Source: Acinetobacter baumannii
Lineage (GTDB): Bacteria; Pseudomonadota; Gammaproteobacteria; Pseudomonadales; Moraxellaceae
Length of the DNA: 64,000 bases
Assembly (NCBI RefSeq): GCF_009759685.1
Contig: NZ_CP046654.1
Location: forward strand, 1,922,001-1,986,000
Direction of reading: 5' to 3'
Below the pieces are notes generated by a model. The model was not told where the DNA came from. It ran no database searches and saw only the letters and a program-made list of their open reading frames with translations. Position 1 is the stretch's first letter. Every line of letters starts with the position of its first letter. Made by a program: the position numbers and the translations under genes. This document shows, piece after piece, positions 27,910 to 37,245 of this stretch.

Positions 27910-28914
27910 TTAAAATTGGTGTTCCTTTAAATACTCTTCAGTACGGATAATGGCAGCTTGCATATTATGGATTGCATTCTCGACATCAGTTAAAGTTTTT
28001 GCATTTCCACCACTTAGCGCCTGACGCCATTTGCGAGCGCCCGGTAAATTTTGGAATAAACCTAAAATATGACGCGTAATGATAGAGAGTGGCGCACCCT
28101 CAGCTAGACGTTGTTCAATATACGGTAGCATTTGTTCCATAATATCGAAGCGATCCGGTGCTTCTAGGTTCCAAAGTTGGCCGAGCTCAGCAAGTAAGTA
28201 AGGGTTGTGATAGGCTTCACGGCCAATCATGACGCCGTCAACGTGCTGTAAATGAGCTTGAGTTTCGGTAAAAGTTTTAATACCGCCATTAATTTCAATA
28301 GTCAGATGCGGGCGTTCTTGCTTTAAACGGTAAACATCTTCATAGCGTAGCGGTGGTACTTCTCGGTTTTCTTTCGGAGACAAACCTTTCAATATCGCAA
28401 TACGGGCATGTACAACAAAGTGAGTACAACCTGTTGCTGCTACAGTATCTACAAAGTGCAGCATTTCTTCGTAAGACTGCATGTCATCAATACCGATACG
28501 GTGTTTTACCGTTACCGGAATATTGACGGCTTTTTGCATGCTGTGAATACATTCAGCGACCAAGTCTGGTTCTGCCATTAAACATGCACCGATTTTATTG
28601 TTCTGTACACGGTCACTTGGGCAGCCTACATTCAGGTTGACTTCATCGTAACCCCAGTCTTCAGCCATTTTTGTGCAAGTGGCAAGCTCTTGTGGGTTTG
28701 AGCCGCCAAGCTGCAATACGATCGGGTGTTCTTGAGCGTTATAGTCCAAATGGCGTTTTGCATCGCCAAATAGAATCGCGCCCGTAGTCACCATTTCTGT
28801 ATAAAGTACAACGTTTGGGTTAAACAACCGTGCAAAGAATCGGTAGTCCTTTGTAGTCCAGTCCATCATAGGGGCTACTGAAATACGAGGTTGTAACGAT
28901 TGAAGTGATTGCAT
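27910..28914 (-). CDS. dusA: tRNA-dihydrouridine(20/20a) synthase
   Basis: Flavin enzyme that reduces uridine to dihydrouridine at D-loop positions 20/20a. I chose the ATG at 28914 (MQSLQSLQPRISVAPMMDWT, 334 residues) over a TTG five codons upstream. Seen: FMN-binding VAPMMDWT, YTEMVTTGAIL, the catalytic Cys in LNVGCPSDRVQ, VKHRIGID, HARIAILKGLSPKENR and the DusA-specific C-terminal helical domain. Known from other genomes: the 5' end of dusA is a frequent integration site for phages and genomic islands; here it is intact and nothing is inserted. Monocistronic. Confidence 0.96.
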   Translation of the reverse strand: MQSLQSLQPRISVAPMMDWTTKDYRFFARLFNPNVVLYTEMVTTGAILFGDAKRHLDYNAQEHPIVLQLGGSNPQELATCTKMAEDWGYDEVNLNVGCPSDRVQNNKIGACLMAEPDLVAECIHSMQKAVNIPVTVKHRIGIDDMQSYEEMLHFVDTVAATGCTHFVVHARIAILKGLSPKENREVPPLRYEDVYRLKQERPHLTIEINGGIKTFTETQAHLQHVDGVMIGREAYHNPYLLAELGQLWNLEAPDRFDIMEQMLPYIEQRLAEGAPLSIITRHILGLFQNLPGARKWRQALSGGNAKTLTDVENAIHNMQAAIIRTEEYLKEHQF

Positions 28915-29062
28915 AACCGATAGACCCAAAAGTCGCTAAATTAAAGAAAGGGCAGCATTATACGGGGTTTAGCCCTGAATCGACAGTGGCATTTAACTGC
29001 GTAATTTATAACCGCCCTAATGTTAAATATAGAAAGATGATTTTTAACAAATTACCTTATAG

Positions 29063-30247
29063 CTAAGCCATTTGCTTTTTTTGTAAGAAAGCATCAATCA
29101 TGCTAAATAAAATACAAAACACAACGAGTCCCACACCTGCTAGGCAAGTCATGGTCCATCCACCACGATTCCATGCAAAAATCCCTAATGCCGAACCAGC
29201 TGCACCACCAATAAAATAAGTAGTCATATAAATAGCATTAATACGAGATTTGGCATCGGGACGTAAACGGAAAATAATACTTTGGTTGCTGGTGTGGACA
29301 AGGGCAAGTGCCAATTGAATTAAAGCAAAACCAATAACATAAGCTGAAAGTAGAGTTTGTCCGAAATAGAAACAAATCCAGCTTACCAAAAATAGCCCGC
29401 AACCCATCCAGGTGAGTAAACGTGTGTAGCCTTGGTCGGCATATTTGCCGATATAACGTGTTGATAACGCACCAAAGATACCGACTAAAGGTACCAGTCC
29501 AATAAATAGATCGGGTAAATGATGTGCCGAGGTGAGAAGTAATGCGATGGTGGAATATAGAATACTTACTGCTGCAAAGGCGAAAGCACCTGTAAGCGCT
29601 CTTAATAATAGACGCTTTTCCTCTTTTAAAAGCTGAGCCATGGAAATAAAGATTTGTCCATAGTTCAGTTTCATACGCATGACATAAGGTAGGCGGCTTT
29701 TTAAGGTATAGGCCAACAAAAGCATTAATATACCGCTTATGGCATAAACGACTTTCCAGTGGAAAAGGTTGGAAAATAAGCCAGCCAGACTGGTAGAGAG
29801 TAAAATCCCGACCAATAAGCCACTCATTAAGAAGCCAATAATCTCACCAGTTTTTTCAGGTTTAACCGTCATTGTTGCAAGAGGAATAAGCACTTGAGCT
29901 GCAACTGAAAACAAACCCGCTAAAATTGTACCGATCCAGAGCATAGGTAAGTTAACAGCAAAAGCAGAGGTAAATAGGCCAACTGCACAAAGCATCATTA
30001 AAAACGGAATAGCTTTGGCTTTATTGACAATATCACCCATCGGAACAATAAAGAGTAAACCTAAGGCATAAGACACCTGAGCGAATGTTACTGTTAAAGC
30101 AGCTTGTGCTTGAGTTACAGCAAAATCTTGCTGAATAGAGTGAATAAGTGGTTGGCAATAGTAATTCACACCTGCACATAGGCCACATGCTGCTGCCATC
30201 AACCAAAGTAAAGGTTTATTTTGACTGATATCTTCAGGGGTAGACAT
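29063..30247 (-). CDS. MFS transporter, drug-efflux-like
   Basis: A 394-residue major-facilitator protein with about 12 hydrophobic helices and a Gly/Pro-rich helix 5 (GLLVGILLSTSLAGLFSNLFHW), resembling 12-helix DHA1-type exporters such as YnfM relatives. Motif A appears as GDIVNKAKAIP, with the usual second Arg/Lys pattern altered. Substrate cannot be read. It is the last gene of an EamA-RidA-MFS set on the minus strand, 18 bases after the RidA gene, so probably co-transcribed with it. The pairing of two exporters with a Rid deaminase suggests disposal of a reactive or toxic amine metabolite, which is inference. Confidence 0.88.
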   Translation of the reverse strand: MSTPEDISQNKPLLWLMAAACGLCAGVNYYCQPLIHSIQQDFAVTQAQAALTVTFAQVSYALGLLFIVPMGDIVNKAKAIPFLMMLCAVGLFTSAFAVNLPMLWIGTILAGLFSVAAQVLIPLATMTVKPEKTGEIIGFLMSGLLVGILLSTSLAGLFSNLFHWKVVYAISGILMLLLAYTLKSRLPYVMRMKLNYGQIFISMAQLLKEEKRLLLRALTGAFAFAAVSILYSTIALLLTSAHHLPDLFIGLVPLVGIFGALSTRYIGKYADQGYTRLLTWMGCGLFLVSWICFYFGQTLLSAYVIGFALIQLALALVHTSNQSIIFRLRPDAKSRINAIYMTTYFIGGAAGSALGIFAWNRGGWTMTCLAGVGLVVFCILFSMIDAFLQKKQMA

Positions 30248-30265
30248 GATGTTCTCTCGATTTTA

Positions 30266-30673
30266 TTAAGTGTATGCCGTTGCTTCGACTTCAATGAGCA
30301 TATGTTCTAGTGCAAGACGCGGCACAGGAATGAGTGTGCAGGCTGGAAAAGGGTGATTTTTCCATAAATCCTTCATAATTTTAATCAAAATCTCATGTTT
30401 TTCTACCGAATGGTCAACAACTAGAATTCTTAAAACGGCGATATCCGTAAGTTCTGCATTGGCAGCTACTAACGCATATTTAATATTTTCAAATGTTTGT
30501 AGGACTTGTTCGCTGAAATGAGAACTTAATTGACCTTGTTGGTCTTCGCCACCTTGACCTGCAATATGAATAATATTGTTAAAATTGCTTACTACAGCGA
30601 CATGACTATAAGCGTTAGGTGTTGGGTCATATAAAGTAGAAGGATTTATGATTTTAAAAATTTCTTTGTTCAT
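30266..30673 (-). CDS. RidA-family protein in a transporter operon
   Basis: A 135-residue Rid-family protein. The ATG at 30673 (MNKEIFKIINPSTLYDPTPN) gives the typical N-terminus (..i.P...y.P....yS.....); a TTG 15 codons upstream is rejected. Seen: YSHVAVVSNFNNIIHIAGQGGED, the helix QVLQTFENIKYALVAANAELTDI, and C-terminal PACTLIPVPRLALEHMLIEVEATAY. In RidA proper the catalytic Arg lies in a segment R.....LP...VEIE; here the segment reads CTLIPVPRLALEHMLIEVE, with Arg shifted to another position, so classical imine deamination is uncertain. It lies between an EamA exporter gene (67 bases upstream) and an MFS gene (18 bases downstream). Confidence 0.85.
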   Translation of the reverse strand: MNKEIFKIINPSTLYDPTPNAYSHVAVVSNFNNIIHIAGQGGEDQQGQLSSHFSEQVLQTFENIKYALVAANAELTDIAVLRILVVDHSVEKHEILIKIMKDLWKNHPFPACTLIPVPRLALEHMLIEVEATAYT

Positions 30674-30740
30674 GGAACTCAACCGTTTAATAAAATTTAG
30701 ATGAGTATCCAACCTCAACTTAAGTTGAGGTCAAGAGCAT

Positions 30741-31667
30741 TTAGTGTTTTAGTCTTTTCTTTCTTAAAGTAATCATCATTACACCGACTATATTGAGGAA
30801 ACAACCGACCCATTGCCATATATTTAGGTGTTCATTTAAAAAAGCAACGGCAAGCAAAATCGTTAAAACTGGTCCGATCGAAGCAATCATTGCAGATTGA
30901 GAGGCACCTAATCGTTCAATGCTTTGCATAAGCATAACGGTAGGTAAGACAGTGACTAAAAAGCCTAAGCCAATCCCGTACCAAATTACACTTGAGGGAA
31001 GTTGTAATAGGAGTTGAAACGGGTGAGGGGTACTTAAAGTGTAATGGGTTAATGTACCTATACAGGCAACTGTTAAAGCTAAGCCTGTGAAATTCCAAGA
31101 ACCAAATTTTTTAATTAATGGTGGAGTCAGCAGTAAATAACCGGCAAAAGCTACAGCGCTAGCAAATACAAAACTTGTTCCGAGCCAAAAGTTGCCCTGA
31201 ATTGGTGCATTGTTGTGCTCTTGCAGCATCACTAACACGGTTCCACCATAACTAAGAAAAATGGCGAATAAACTTTTTACATCTAATTTTTGTTTGTAGA
31301 GCAGACTTGAAGCGATCACGGTAAGTGTGGGATATAAAAATAGGATGATTCGCTCTAAAGAAGCGCTAATAAACATGAGGCCCATGAAATCGAGCCAGCT
31401 GGCAAAGTAGTAGCCTAACAGACCGGCAAAAATTAAAATTAGCCAATCCTTCTTTTTTATGCCCTGATTATGATGCCTATTGAACCAGCAAATTAATAGA
31501 AAAAACGGTAAAGCGCTTAACATCCGTAAAGCCATCAGGACTGTACCGTCTACTAATGGAGAAAGGGCATAAGTTTGTTTAATGAAAATCGCTTTTGTGC
31601 TGAATAGAAAAGCAGAGCAAAGCGCAAAAAAAGACCCAATTTGAAACGAAGATAAAGAAATTTTCAT
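30741..31667 (-). CDS. EamA/DMT-superfamily transporter
   Basis: A 308-residue inner-membrane protein with ten hydrophobic helices in two EamA repeats (about residues 10-145 and 155-300), as in amino-acid/metabolite exporters such as RhtA and YdcZ relatives. The repeat ends show the family pattern (SASLERIILFLYPTLTVIAS and ASQSAMIASIGPVLTILLA). The C-terminus LRKKRLKH is cytoplasmic and basic. First gene of the EamA-RidA-MFS set; divergent from pntAA. Substrate unknown. Confidence 0.9.
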   Translation of the reverse strand: MKISLSSFQIGSFFALCSAFLFSTKAIFIKQTYALSPLVDGTVLMALRMLSALPFFLLICWFNRHHNQGIKKKDWLILIFAGLLGYYFASWLDFMGLMFISASLERIILFLYPTLTVIASSLLYKQKLDVKSLFAIFLSYGGTVLVMLQEHNNAPIQGNFWLGTSFVFASAVAFAGYLLLTPPLIKKFGSWNFTGLALTVACIGTLTHYTLSTPHPFQLLLQLPSSVIWYGIGLGFLVTVLPTVMLMQSIERLGASQSAMIASIGPVLTILLAVAFLNEHLNIWQWVGCFLNIVGVMMITLRKKRLKH

Positions 31668-31850
31668 ATACAGGACTGTATAAGAGAGACTATTGTCTGC
31701 AAAAAAAGAAAAATTTTCCTATACTACACCTCATATCAAGTATCGTGAATCATCAGTTCAAAATATGGGTATTTATTAAATAAATAGTGGGTGGTATTTT
31801 CAAAAAGTTCAATTAGAATCCAAATTCTGTACAAAGAATACACATGGGGG

Positions 31851-31875
31851 AAACATTGCGGGTTGCAATGTTTTT
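31851..31875 (+). promoter_or_regulatory. Terminator-like hairpin in the pntAA leader
   Basis: Perfect 9-base stem AAACATTGC/GCAATGTTT (31851-31859 with 31865-31873), loop GGGTT, then TT. It ends 32 bases before the pntAA ATG, inside the probable 5' leader, with no upstream plus-strand gene for it to terminate. It may act as an attenuator or a stability element. Confidence 0.45.
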
Positions 31876-31905
31876 GACAATGAGAAATTAGCTTGAGGAA
31901 CGCTC

Positions 31906-33033
31906 ATGCAGATCGGAATCCCAACCGAAACTGTCGTCGGTGAAAATCGTGTAGCTGCTACGCCAGAGACAGTAAAGAAGTTGATTAGCGCTGGTCATAG
32001 CGTTGTGATTGAACGTGGTGCTGGTGTAAAGGCTGCGTACATTGACAGTGCTTATGAACAGGTCGGTGCAACCATTACGGATGATGCCTATACGGGTAGT
32101 CAAATTATTTTGAAAGTTCGTGCGCCACAAGGCGGGGAAATTCAAAAACTTGCAGCAAATACAACTGTTGTAGCAATGTTTGATCCTTATCGTAATACCG
32201 AGCTAGACCAATTTGCGAATCAGCAAGTGTCTGCTTTTGCTCTGGAATTGCTTCCTCGTACGCTTTCTCGTGCACAAAACATGGATGTGTTGTCTTCTCA
32301 AGCAAACTTAGCTGGTTATAAATCAGTTTTGCTTGCAGCTGCTGAATATCAACGCATGTTCCCAATGCTTATGACTGCTGCTGGTACTGTAAAGCCTGCA
32401 CGTGTTGTGATTATGGGTGTTGGGGTTGCAGGACTTCAAGCGATTGCTACTGCAAAACGTTTGGGTGCAATTGTTGAAGCAACTGACTTGCGTCCAACAG
32501 CAAAAGATCAGGTTGAGTCTTTAGGCGGTAAGTGGTTAGACGTACCAATGTCTGAAGAAGAACAGCAACGTGCAGCAGATGCAGCAAAAAATGGTTATGG
32601 CTGGATGCCGGGTGAGCAATACATCAAAGACCAAGCTGCGATTGTAGATAAAGCTGTATCGAATGCCGATATCGTGATTACAACAGCATTGTTGCCAGGC
32701 CGTGATGCACCGCGTCTGATCAAAGCTGAAACTGTTGCCAAAATGAAACCAGGCTCTGTCATTTTAGATATGGCAGTTGAAACAGGCGGTAACGTTGAAG
32801 GTTCTAAAGTTGGCGAAACTGTTGTCACTGAAAATGGTGTAAAAATTTTGGGTATTCCAAATATTCCAGCCACTGTTGCGACAGAAGCTTCTGCATTATA
32901 TGCACGTAACGTTTTTAATTTCGTAGAGACTTTATTCGACAAAGAGAAAAACTTTGCGATTAATCAAGAAGACGAAATCCAAAAAGCCCTATTGGTCACT
33001 CATGGCGGTCAAGTGCTGCTTAAGCGTGGTTAA
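31906..33033 (+). CDS. pntAA: NAD(P) transhydrogenase subunit alpha part 1 (NAD-binding domain I)
   Basis: Soluble NAD(H)-binding domain dI of the proton-translocating transhydrogenase, which uses the proton gradient to make NADPH from NADH. Of 375 residues. Starts [20 protein letters not shown]; the Rossmann segment is [20 protein letters not shown] (about 169-188), then VEATDLRP. In E. coli dI and four membrane helices form one PntA; here the protein stops after dI and the helices are a separate gene, as in Rhodospirillum rubrum. GAGGAA lies 7 bases before the ATG. First of three tightly spaced genes. Confidence 0.96.
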   Translation: MQIGIPTETVVGENRVAATPETVKKLISAGHSVVIERGAGVKAAYIDSAYEQVGATITDDAYTGSQIILKVRAPQGGEIQKLAANTTVVAMFDPYRNTELDQFANQQVSAFALELLPRTLSRAQNMDVLSSQANLAGYKSVLLAAAEYQRMFPMLMTAAGTVKPARVVIMGVGVAGLQAIATAKRLGAIVEATDLRPTAKDQVESLGGKWLDVPMSEEEQQRAADAAKNGYGWMPGEQYIKDQAAIVDKAVSNADIVITTALLPGRDAPRLIKAETVAKMKPGSVILDMAVETGGNVEGSKVGETVVTENGVKILGIPNIPATVATEASALYARNVFNFVETLFDKEKNFAINQEDEIQKALLVTHGGQVLLKRG

Positions 33034-33044
33034 GGAGATTTCTC

Positions 33045-33359
33045 ATGGTTGAAACTATTACAATTTTCGTCCTTGCCATCTTCGTAGGTTATTACGTTGT
33101 TTGGGGTGTTACACCAGCTTTGCACACGCCACTTATGGCGGTAACCAACGCATTGTCATCGATTATTGTTGTTGGTGCGATGTTGCAAACAGTTGGCCTG
33201 CCTGTACTTGGTGTAGATGCAAATGTTGCATTTCAAAGTGTGAATGTTGTGAGCGTACTTGGTGCGATTGCAGTATTTTTAGCAAGCATTAATATTTTCG
33301 GCGGCTTCGCAGTAACTGCACGCATGTTGGAAATGTTCAAGCCTAAGCAAAAGAAATAA
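33045..33359 (+). CDS. pntAB: NAD(P) transhydrogenase subunit alpha part 2 (membrane helices)
   Basis: A 104-residue membrane protein with three to four hydrophobic helices (about 3-20, 30-50, 60-90), corresponding to the membrane end of E. coli PntA and forming domain II together with the N-terminal part of PntB. Seen: [20 protein letters not shown], the conserved segment of this subunit. AAGGAGA precedes the ATG; 11 bases after pntAA and 12 before pntB. Confidence 0.95.
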   Translation: MVETITIFVLAIFVGYYVVWGVTPALHTPLMAVTNALSSIIVVGAMLQTVGLPVLGVDANVAFQSVNVVSVLGAIAVFLASINIFGGFAVTARMLEMFKPKQKK

Positions 33360-33371
33360 GAGGGCTTTGAC

Positions 33372-34826
33372 ATGGAATTTATTCAAGCAAATGCAAACTG
33401 GTTGTACCTTGTAGGCGCAATTCTCTTTATCTTGACGCTTCGCGGCCTATCTGGTCCTAAAACAGCAATTCAAGGTAACCGTTACGGTATGATCGCAATG
33501 GCGATTGCAGTTGTAACAACCTTCTTTGTTGCCAATAACCCAGTTATTTGGATGATTGGTGGTGCAATGGTGCTTGGTGCGATTGTGGGTATTGCACGTG
33601 CACGTACTGTACCCATGACTCAAATGCCTGAAACTGTTGCACTTATGCACTCATTGGTGGGTTTGGCTGCGGTTTTGATTGCAGTTGCAGCAATTTTGCA
33701 TAACAACCAGCTTACAGCATTGTTTGCTCAAAATGAGGCAGCATTAACAGCGGCTGGCGTGCAACATGCACACATGAGTAAGGTTCACCTATTTGAATTG
33801 TTTGTTGGTTGTTTCGTTGGTGCGATTACCTTTACAGCATCTGTGTTTGCTTACGGTAAATTGGCTGCGAAAAAATGGGCTAAAACAATCTCTGGTGCAT
33901 GGGTTAAACCTGTTCAAGCACTTATCTTTGTTGCGATGTTGGCTTGTGGTTTCTACTTCTTCACAACTGGCAACATGACTGCTTTCTGGGCAATGACCGC
34001 ACTTGCACTTGCATTTGGCTGGGTATGGATTGCACCGGTAGGTGGTGGTGACATGCCTGTAGTGGTATCGCTTCTTAACTCGTTCTCTGGTTGGGCAGCA
34101 GCAGGTATTGGTTTTACCCTTGAAAACAACATGTTGATCGTTGCGGGCTCACTTGTGGGTTCATCTGGTGCGATTCTGTCATACATCATGTGTAAAGCAA
34201 TGAACCGTTCAATCATCAACGTATTGTTTGGTGGTGCAATGGGTGGTGCAGCAGTTTCTACAGCTGCTAAAGGTGAACAAGTTCAACGTAACTACCGTTC
34301 AGGTTCTGCTGATGATGCTGGCTTCTTAATGTCAAATGCAGACAGCGTTGTGATTGTGCCGGGTTATGGTATGGCGCAAGGTCGTGCACAAAATGCTGTA
34401 AAAGAGTTATGTGAAATTCTAAAAGAACAAGGTGTTCGCGTCCGTTTCGCAATTCACCCGGTTGCAGGTCGTATGCCTGGTCACATGAACGTATTGCTTG
34501 CTGAAGCAGACGTAGCATATGAAGACATCTTGGAAATGGATGAGATCAACTCAGACTTCCCGGCAACTGACGTAGTACTTGTTATTGGTGCAAACGACGT
34601 TGTGAATCCTGCTGCAAAAGATGACCCAGGTTCACCAATTTATGGTATGCCGATTCTTGAAGCACATAAAGCACGTACAATCATGGTGATTAAGCGTTCT
34701 ATGGCGACAGGTTATGCTGGTCTTGATAATGATTTGTTCTATAACGAAAAAACAATGATGATCTTTGGTGATGCTAAGAAAGTTGTTGAAGATATGACGA
34801 AAGCAATTAACGGTACAGGCCACTAA
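33372..34826 (+). CDS. pntB: NAD(P) transhydrogenase subunit beta
   Basis: A 484-residue subunit with about nine N-terminal membrane helices (proton channel, residues 1-270) and the C-terminal NADP-binding domain III. Seen: MALMHSLVGLAAV with the membrane His, VVSLLNSFSGWAAAGIGF, VPGYGMAQGRAQ (NADP-binding GYGMAxAxAQ), HPVAGRMPGHMNVLLAEA and VLVIGANDVVNPAA near the C-terminus. Completes the pnt operon; a strong terminator follows at 34841. Confidence 0.97.
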   Translation: MEFIQANANWLYLVGAILFILTLRGLSGPKTAIQGNRYGMIAMAIAVVTTFFVANNPVIWMIGGAMVLGAIVGIARARTVPMTQMPETVALMHSLVGLAAVLIAVAAILHNNQLTALFAQNEAALTAAGVQHAHMSKVHLFELFVGCFVGAITFTASVFAYGKLAAKKWAKTISGAWVKPVQALIFVAMLACGFYFFTTGNMTAFWAMTALALAFGWVWIAPVGGGDMPVVVSLLNSFSGWAAAGIGFTLENNMLIVAGSLVGSSGAILSYIMCKAMNRSIINVLFGGAMGGAAVSTAAKGEQVQRNYRSGSADDAGFLMSNADSVVIVPGYGMAQGRAQNAVKELCEILKEQGVRVRFAIHPVAGRMPGHMNVLLAEADVAYEDILEMDEINSDFPATDVVLVIGANDVVNPAAKDDPGSPIYGMPILEAHKARTIMVIKRSMATGYAGLDNDLFYNEKTMMIFGDAKKVVEDMTKAINGTGH

Positions 34827-34838
34827 GTTGCTTTGATA

Positions 34839-34871
34839 TAAAAAAACCACCTTCGGGTGGTTTTTTATTTT
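34839..34871. terminator. Bidirectional terminator after pntB
   Basis: Stem AAAAAACCACC/GGTGGTTTTTT with a TTCG tetraloop (34841-34866). A and T tracts on both sides allow it to stop pntB (plus) and the convergent SDR gene (minus). Confidence 0.93.
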
Positions 34872-34878
34872 TTGAAGG

Positions 34879-35700
34879 TTAGAGGAACTTTTCCACTAGA
34901 GACATAGATTGCTGATAGAGGTCGCGTGCTAATTGCTGGTTTTTGGCATGGGAAGATTTCCAGTCTGGCATATGCGCACTGACATATTCACCATTGCGGT
35001 TGTGCCATGTGTCACCAGTCGCCATTTCTGTAATGAGCTTTGCAGGAACCGATGTTGGAACTAAACCTACTTTCATGGCTGCATAAACTGGTTTTGGTAA
35101 ATCGCGATAAATATCGGAAGCAACACCACCGGGGTGTAATGCATTATTGGTAATTGAACTGTCTGCTAGTTGTTCAGCTAATGCATTGCTGAACAATAAG
35201 TTTGCAAGCTTGGATTGTCCATAATAGAACAGGGGATTGTAAAAACCTTCCGCACGAAATTTATTAGGCTTAATTGAACCAACCCAGTGAGCAATAGACG
35301 CTAGATGAATAATACGTGCTTGAGGAGACTGCTTTAGAGCGGGGAGTAGTTTTTGAGTTAATAAAAAGTGACCTAAATAGTTAACGCCAAATTGCTGTTC
35401 AAACCCATCTACGGTGAGTTGCTTTGTTTTTGAAAATAGACCGGCATTATTAATAAGTACATCAAGGCTGCCATATTTATCTGCAATTTCTTCTGCAGCT
35501 TTTTGAGTTAATTCAAGGCTGTTTAAGTCGAGAGAAACGACATCGACTTGTCCTTGGTCGAGTGAGCGTAGTTTGTTTTGTGCCTCTTGTGCTTTTTGAG
35601 GATTTCGGCATGCCAAAATGACATGTTGTCCTTGTTTTACAAGTTGTTCTGCTGTGGCAAAACCAATACCTGTATTGGCGCCAGTAATGAGTATCTTCAC
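34879..35700 (-). CDS. Short-chain dehydrogenase/reductase, retinol-dehydrogenase-like
   Basis: A 273-residue cytoplasmic NAD(P)-dependent oxidoreductase. Seen: cofactor motif TGANTGIG (residues 6-13), the following ACRNPQKAQEA loop with Arg favouring NADP, NNAG (about 88-91), catalytic Ser in HLASIAHW (about 137) and YYGQSKLAN (Tyr and Lys about 160-164). The pattern resembles the RDH/WWOX-type subgroup, whose bacterial members act on unknown alcohols or ketones. Convergent with pntB; single gene. Confidence 0.88.
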   Translation of the reverse strand: MKILITGANTGIGFATAEQLVKQGQHVILACRNPQKAQEAQNKLRSLDQGQVDVVSLDLNSLELTQKAAEEIADKYGSLDVLINNAGLFSKTKQLTVDGFEQQFGVNYLGHFLLTQKLLPALKQSPQARIIHLASIAHWVGSIKPNKFRAEGFYNPLFYYGQSKLANLLFSNALAEQLADSSITNNALHPGGVASDIYRDLPKPVYAAMKVGLVPTSVPAKLITEMATGDTWHNRNGEYVSAHMPDWKSSHAKNQQLARDLYQQSMSLVEKFL

Positions 35701-35907
35701 TTTTTAGTGCTCCGGTTATGCTATTTATTGATGAGACTATAAGAATTGGTATAGTGCTGGAATTCTGACAATTTGTCATGTCAATTTTAAATAAGAGTGA
35801 TGACTTGCTTGTTAGTGTTATTAAAGTTTTGTTGAGTTACCAGCTTTTCATAGAACATGAGGGTAAAGGTGGGTGTTTAAATAATAAAAGTTTCAGTAAG
35901 TGTATAA

Positions 35908-35942
35908 ACAAAAAGCGGCTCAAAAGAGCCGCTTTTTTTAAA
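35908..35942. terminator. Bidirectional terminator next to rsfS
   Basis: Stem AAAGCGGCTC/GAGCCGCTTT, loop AAAA, with A and T tracts on both sides. It lies just past the rsfS stop on the minus strand. Confidence 0.92.
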
Positions 35943-35951
35943 AGCAAAATT

Positions 35952-36353
35952 TTATGCGACCGACTCTGGAGCAGTACGCCATAAGCTTTCTAAATCATAG
36001 AATTTGCGGGCAGTTGGTAGCATCACATGTACTACAACAAAGCCAAGATCGATTAAGATCCATTCGGCATCTCGTTCGCCTTCAACGCCAATCGGGCGGA
36101 AACCAGCTTTTCGAGCTTCTTCTGCAACATTGTCAGCAAGTGCTTTGACGTGACGAGTAGAAGTACCACTCGCGATGACAATAGCATCAGCAACATTGCT
36201 AATAGAACTAACATCTAACTGTAGAATATCTTTTGCTTTTACATCAACTAAAGCGTCATGGACGACTTTAAGACAAGCTTGTACGTCTTTATTTGAGGTG
36301 TTCATTGCGAAATCGTGAGAATTAGACACGCTGGGCGATGGTTCTAAATTCAT
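35952..36353 (-). CDS. rsfS: Ribosomal silencing factor RsfS
   Basis: RsfS (YbeB/Iojap family) binds ribosomal protein L14 and blocks subunit joining when nutrients are short. The core is unmistakable: DVKAKDILQLDVSSIS, DAIVIASGTSTRHVKALAD, GVEGERDAEWILIDLGFVVVHVML and RKFYDLESLW. The start is uncertain: ATG at 36353 (133 residues, AGGA rather far upstream), a GTG ten codons earlier, or an ATG at about codon 17 of this frame. The usual partners nadD and proA are not adjacent here. Confidence 0.93.
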   Translation of the reverse strand: MNLEPSPSVSNSHDFAMNTSNKDVQACLKVVHDALVDVKAKDILQLDVSSISNVADAIVIASGTSTRHVKALADNVAEEARKAGFRPIGVEGERDAEWILIDLGFVVVHVMLPTARKFYDLESLWRTAPESVA

Positions 36354-36434
36354 ATAGGGTATATTTTCCTGACAATTACTCACTATCTAATATAGTGGTT
36401 TTCACTCAGAATTTCAAACAAAACTAGTAACAGT

Positions 36435-37229
36435 TTATATATTTACATCATCGGAAAAATATTTCTTTTTCCATGTAAATGACTGATTTGAGCCATTTTT
36501 AGGTTTATATTCTGCCGCAATATAGCCCTCATAAGCACTTTGCTTAATCCATGAAAAAATTTGCTCATACGGTATTTGAGCTGTATCGGGTTCATGGCGT
36601 CCCGGACAATCTGCAAACTGAATATGGCCAATCTGGTGAATATTTTCTTGTAACCCTTCAAGTACATCTTCACCCATCATTGCCATATGGTAACAGTCAT
36701 ATTGCATTTTTAAGGCAGGGTGATTGACTGCTTCTAGCATTTCTTGGGCTTGGGCAATGTTCTGTACCAAAAAGCGTGGCATATCTGTGCCATTAATCAT
36801 TTCAAATACAGGTTCAATATCGTGTTCTGTCAGTAAATCACAGGCTAATTTTAAGTTGCTTGCAAGTGTCTTAAGGCAAGGAAGTAAGTCAGAGTCTTGA
36901 GGTTGCTTACCTGCCAAAATATTAACACGAGGTACTTTTAATGCTGTGGCATAGCGAATCGCTAACTGTAATGCCTCACGAAATGCTGCCTCTTGACCCG
37001 GTATACCTGCTAAGCCATTTCCACCTTGCATAAGGTCACCAGCAGGAACGTTAATTAAACATAAATTTAGGTTGTAACGTTCAAGTTGGTCTTGAATATC
37101 AGAAATGGCAAGCTCGTATGGGAATTGAATTTCTACATGTTCAAAGCCCTCTGCATGGGCTAATGCAAAGCGTTCAATTAAAGGAACTTCGGTAAAAATC
37201 ATGGATAAGTTAACGGCAAGACGACCCAT
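36435..37229 (-). CDS. Hydroxypyruvate-isomerase-like TIM-barrel sugar isomerase
   Basis: A 264-residue protein of the Hyi/OtnI branch of the xylose-isomerase-like TIM-barrel family, which interconverts hydroxypyruvate and tartronate semialdehyde, or related keto-sugar acids. The ATG at 37229 (MGRLAVNLSMIF) has GGAG about 8 bases ahead. Metal-site segments: EPVFEMINGTDMP (Glu), MQYDCYHM (Asp), HIQFADCPGRHEP (Gln/Asp/His) and YIAAEYKP (Glu). Last of a three-gene minus-strand run with a beta-hydroxyacid dehydrogenase (16 bases upstream) and a crotonase. Pairing with a GlxR-like reductase supports a tartronate-semialdehyde route, but no glyoxylate carboligase is here. Confidence 0.85.
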   Translation of the reverse strand: MGRLAVNLSMIFTEVPLIERFALAHAEGFEHVEIQFPYELAISDIQDQLERYNLNLCLINVPAGDLMQGGNGLAGIPGQEAAFREALQLAIRYATALKVPRVNILAGKQPQDSDLLPCLKTLASNLKLACDLLTEHDIEPVFEMINGTDMPRFLVQNIAQAQEMLEAVNHPALKMQYDCYHMAMMGEDVLEGLQENIHQIGHIQFADCPGRHEPDTAQIPYEQIFSWIKQSAYEGYIAAEYKPKNGSNQSFTWKKKYFSDDVNI

Positions 37230-37245
37230 ACACAAACTCCGTTTA

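Noticed and set aside
35778..35984. 68-codon plus-strand frame between the SDR and rsfS
   Set aside because: It reads through the rsfS terminator hairpin and into the 3' end of rsfS on the other strand, and has no ribosome-binding site or family signature.
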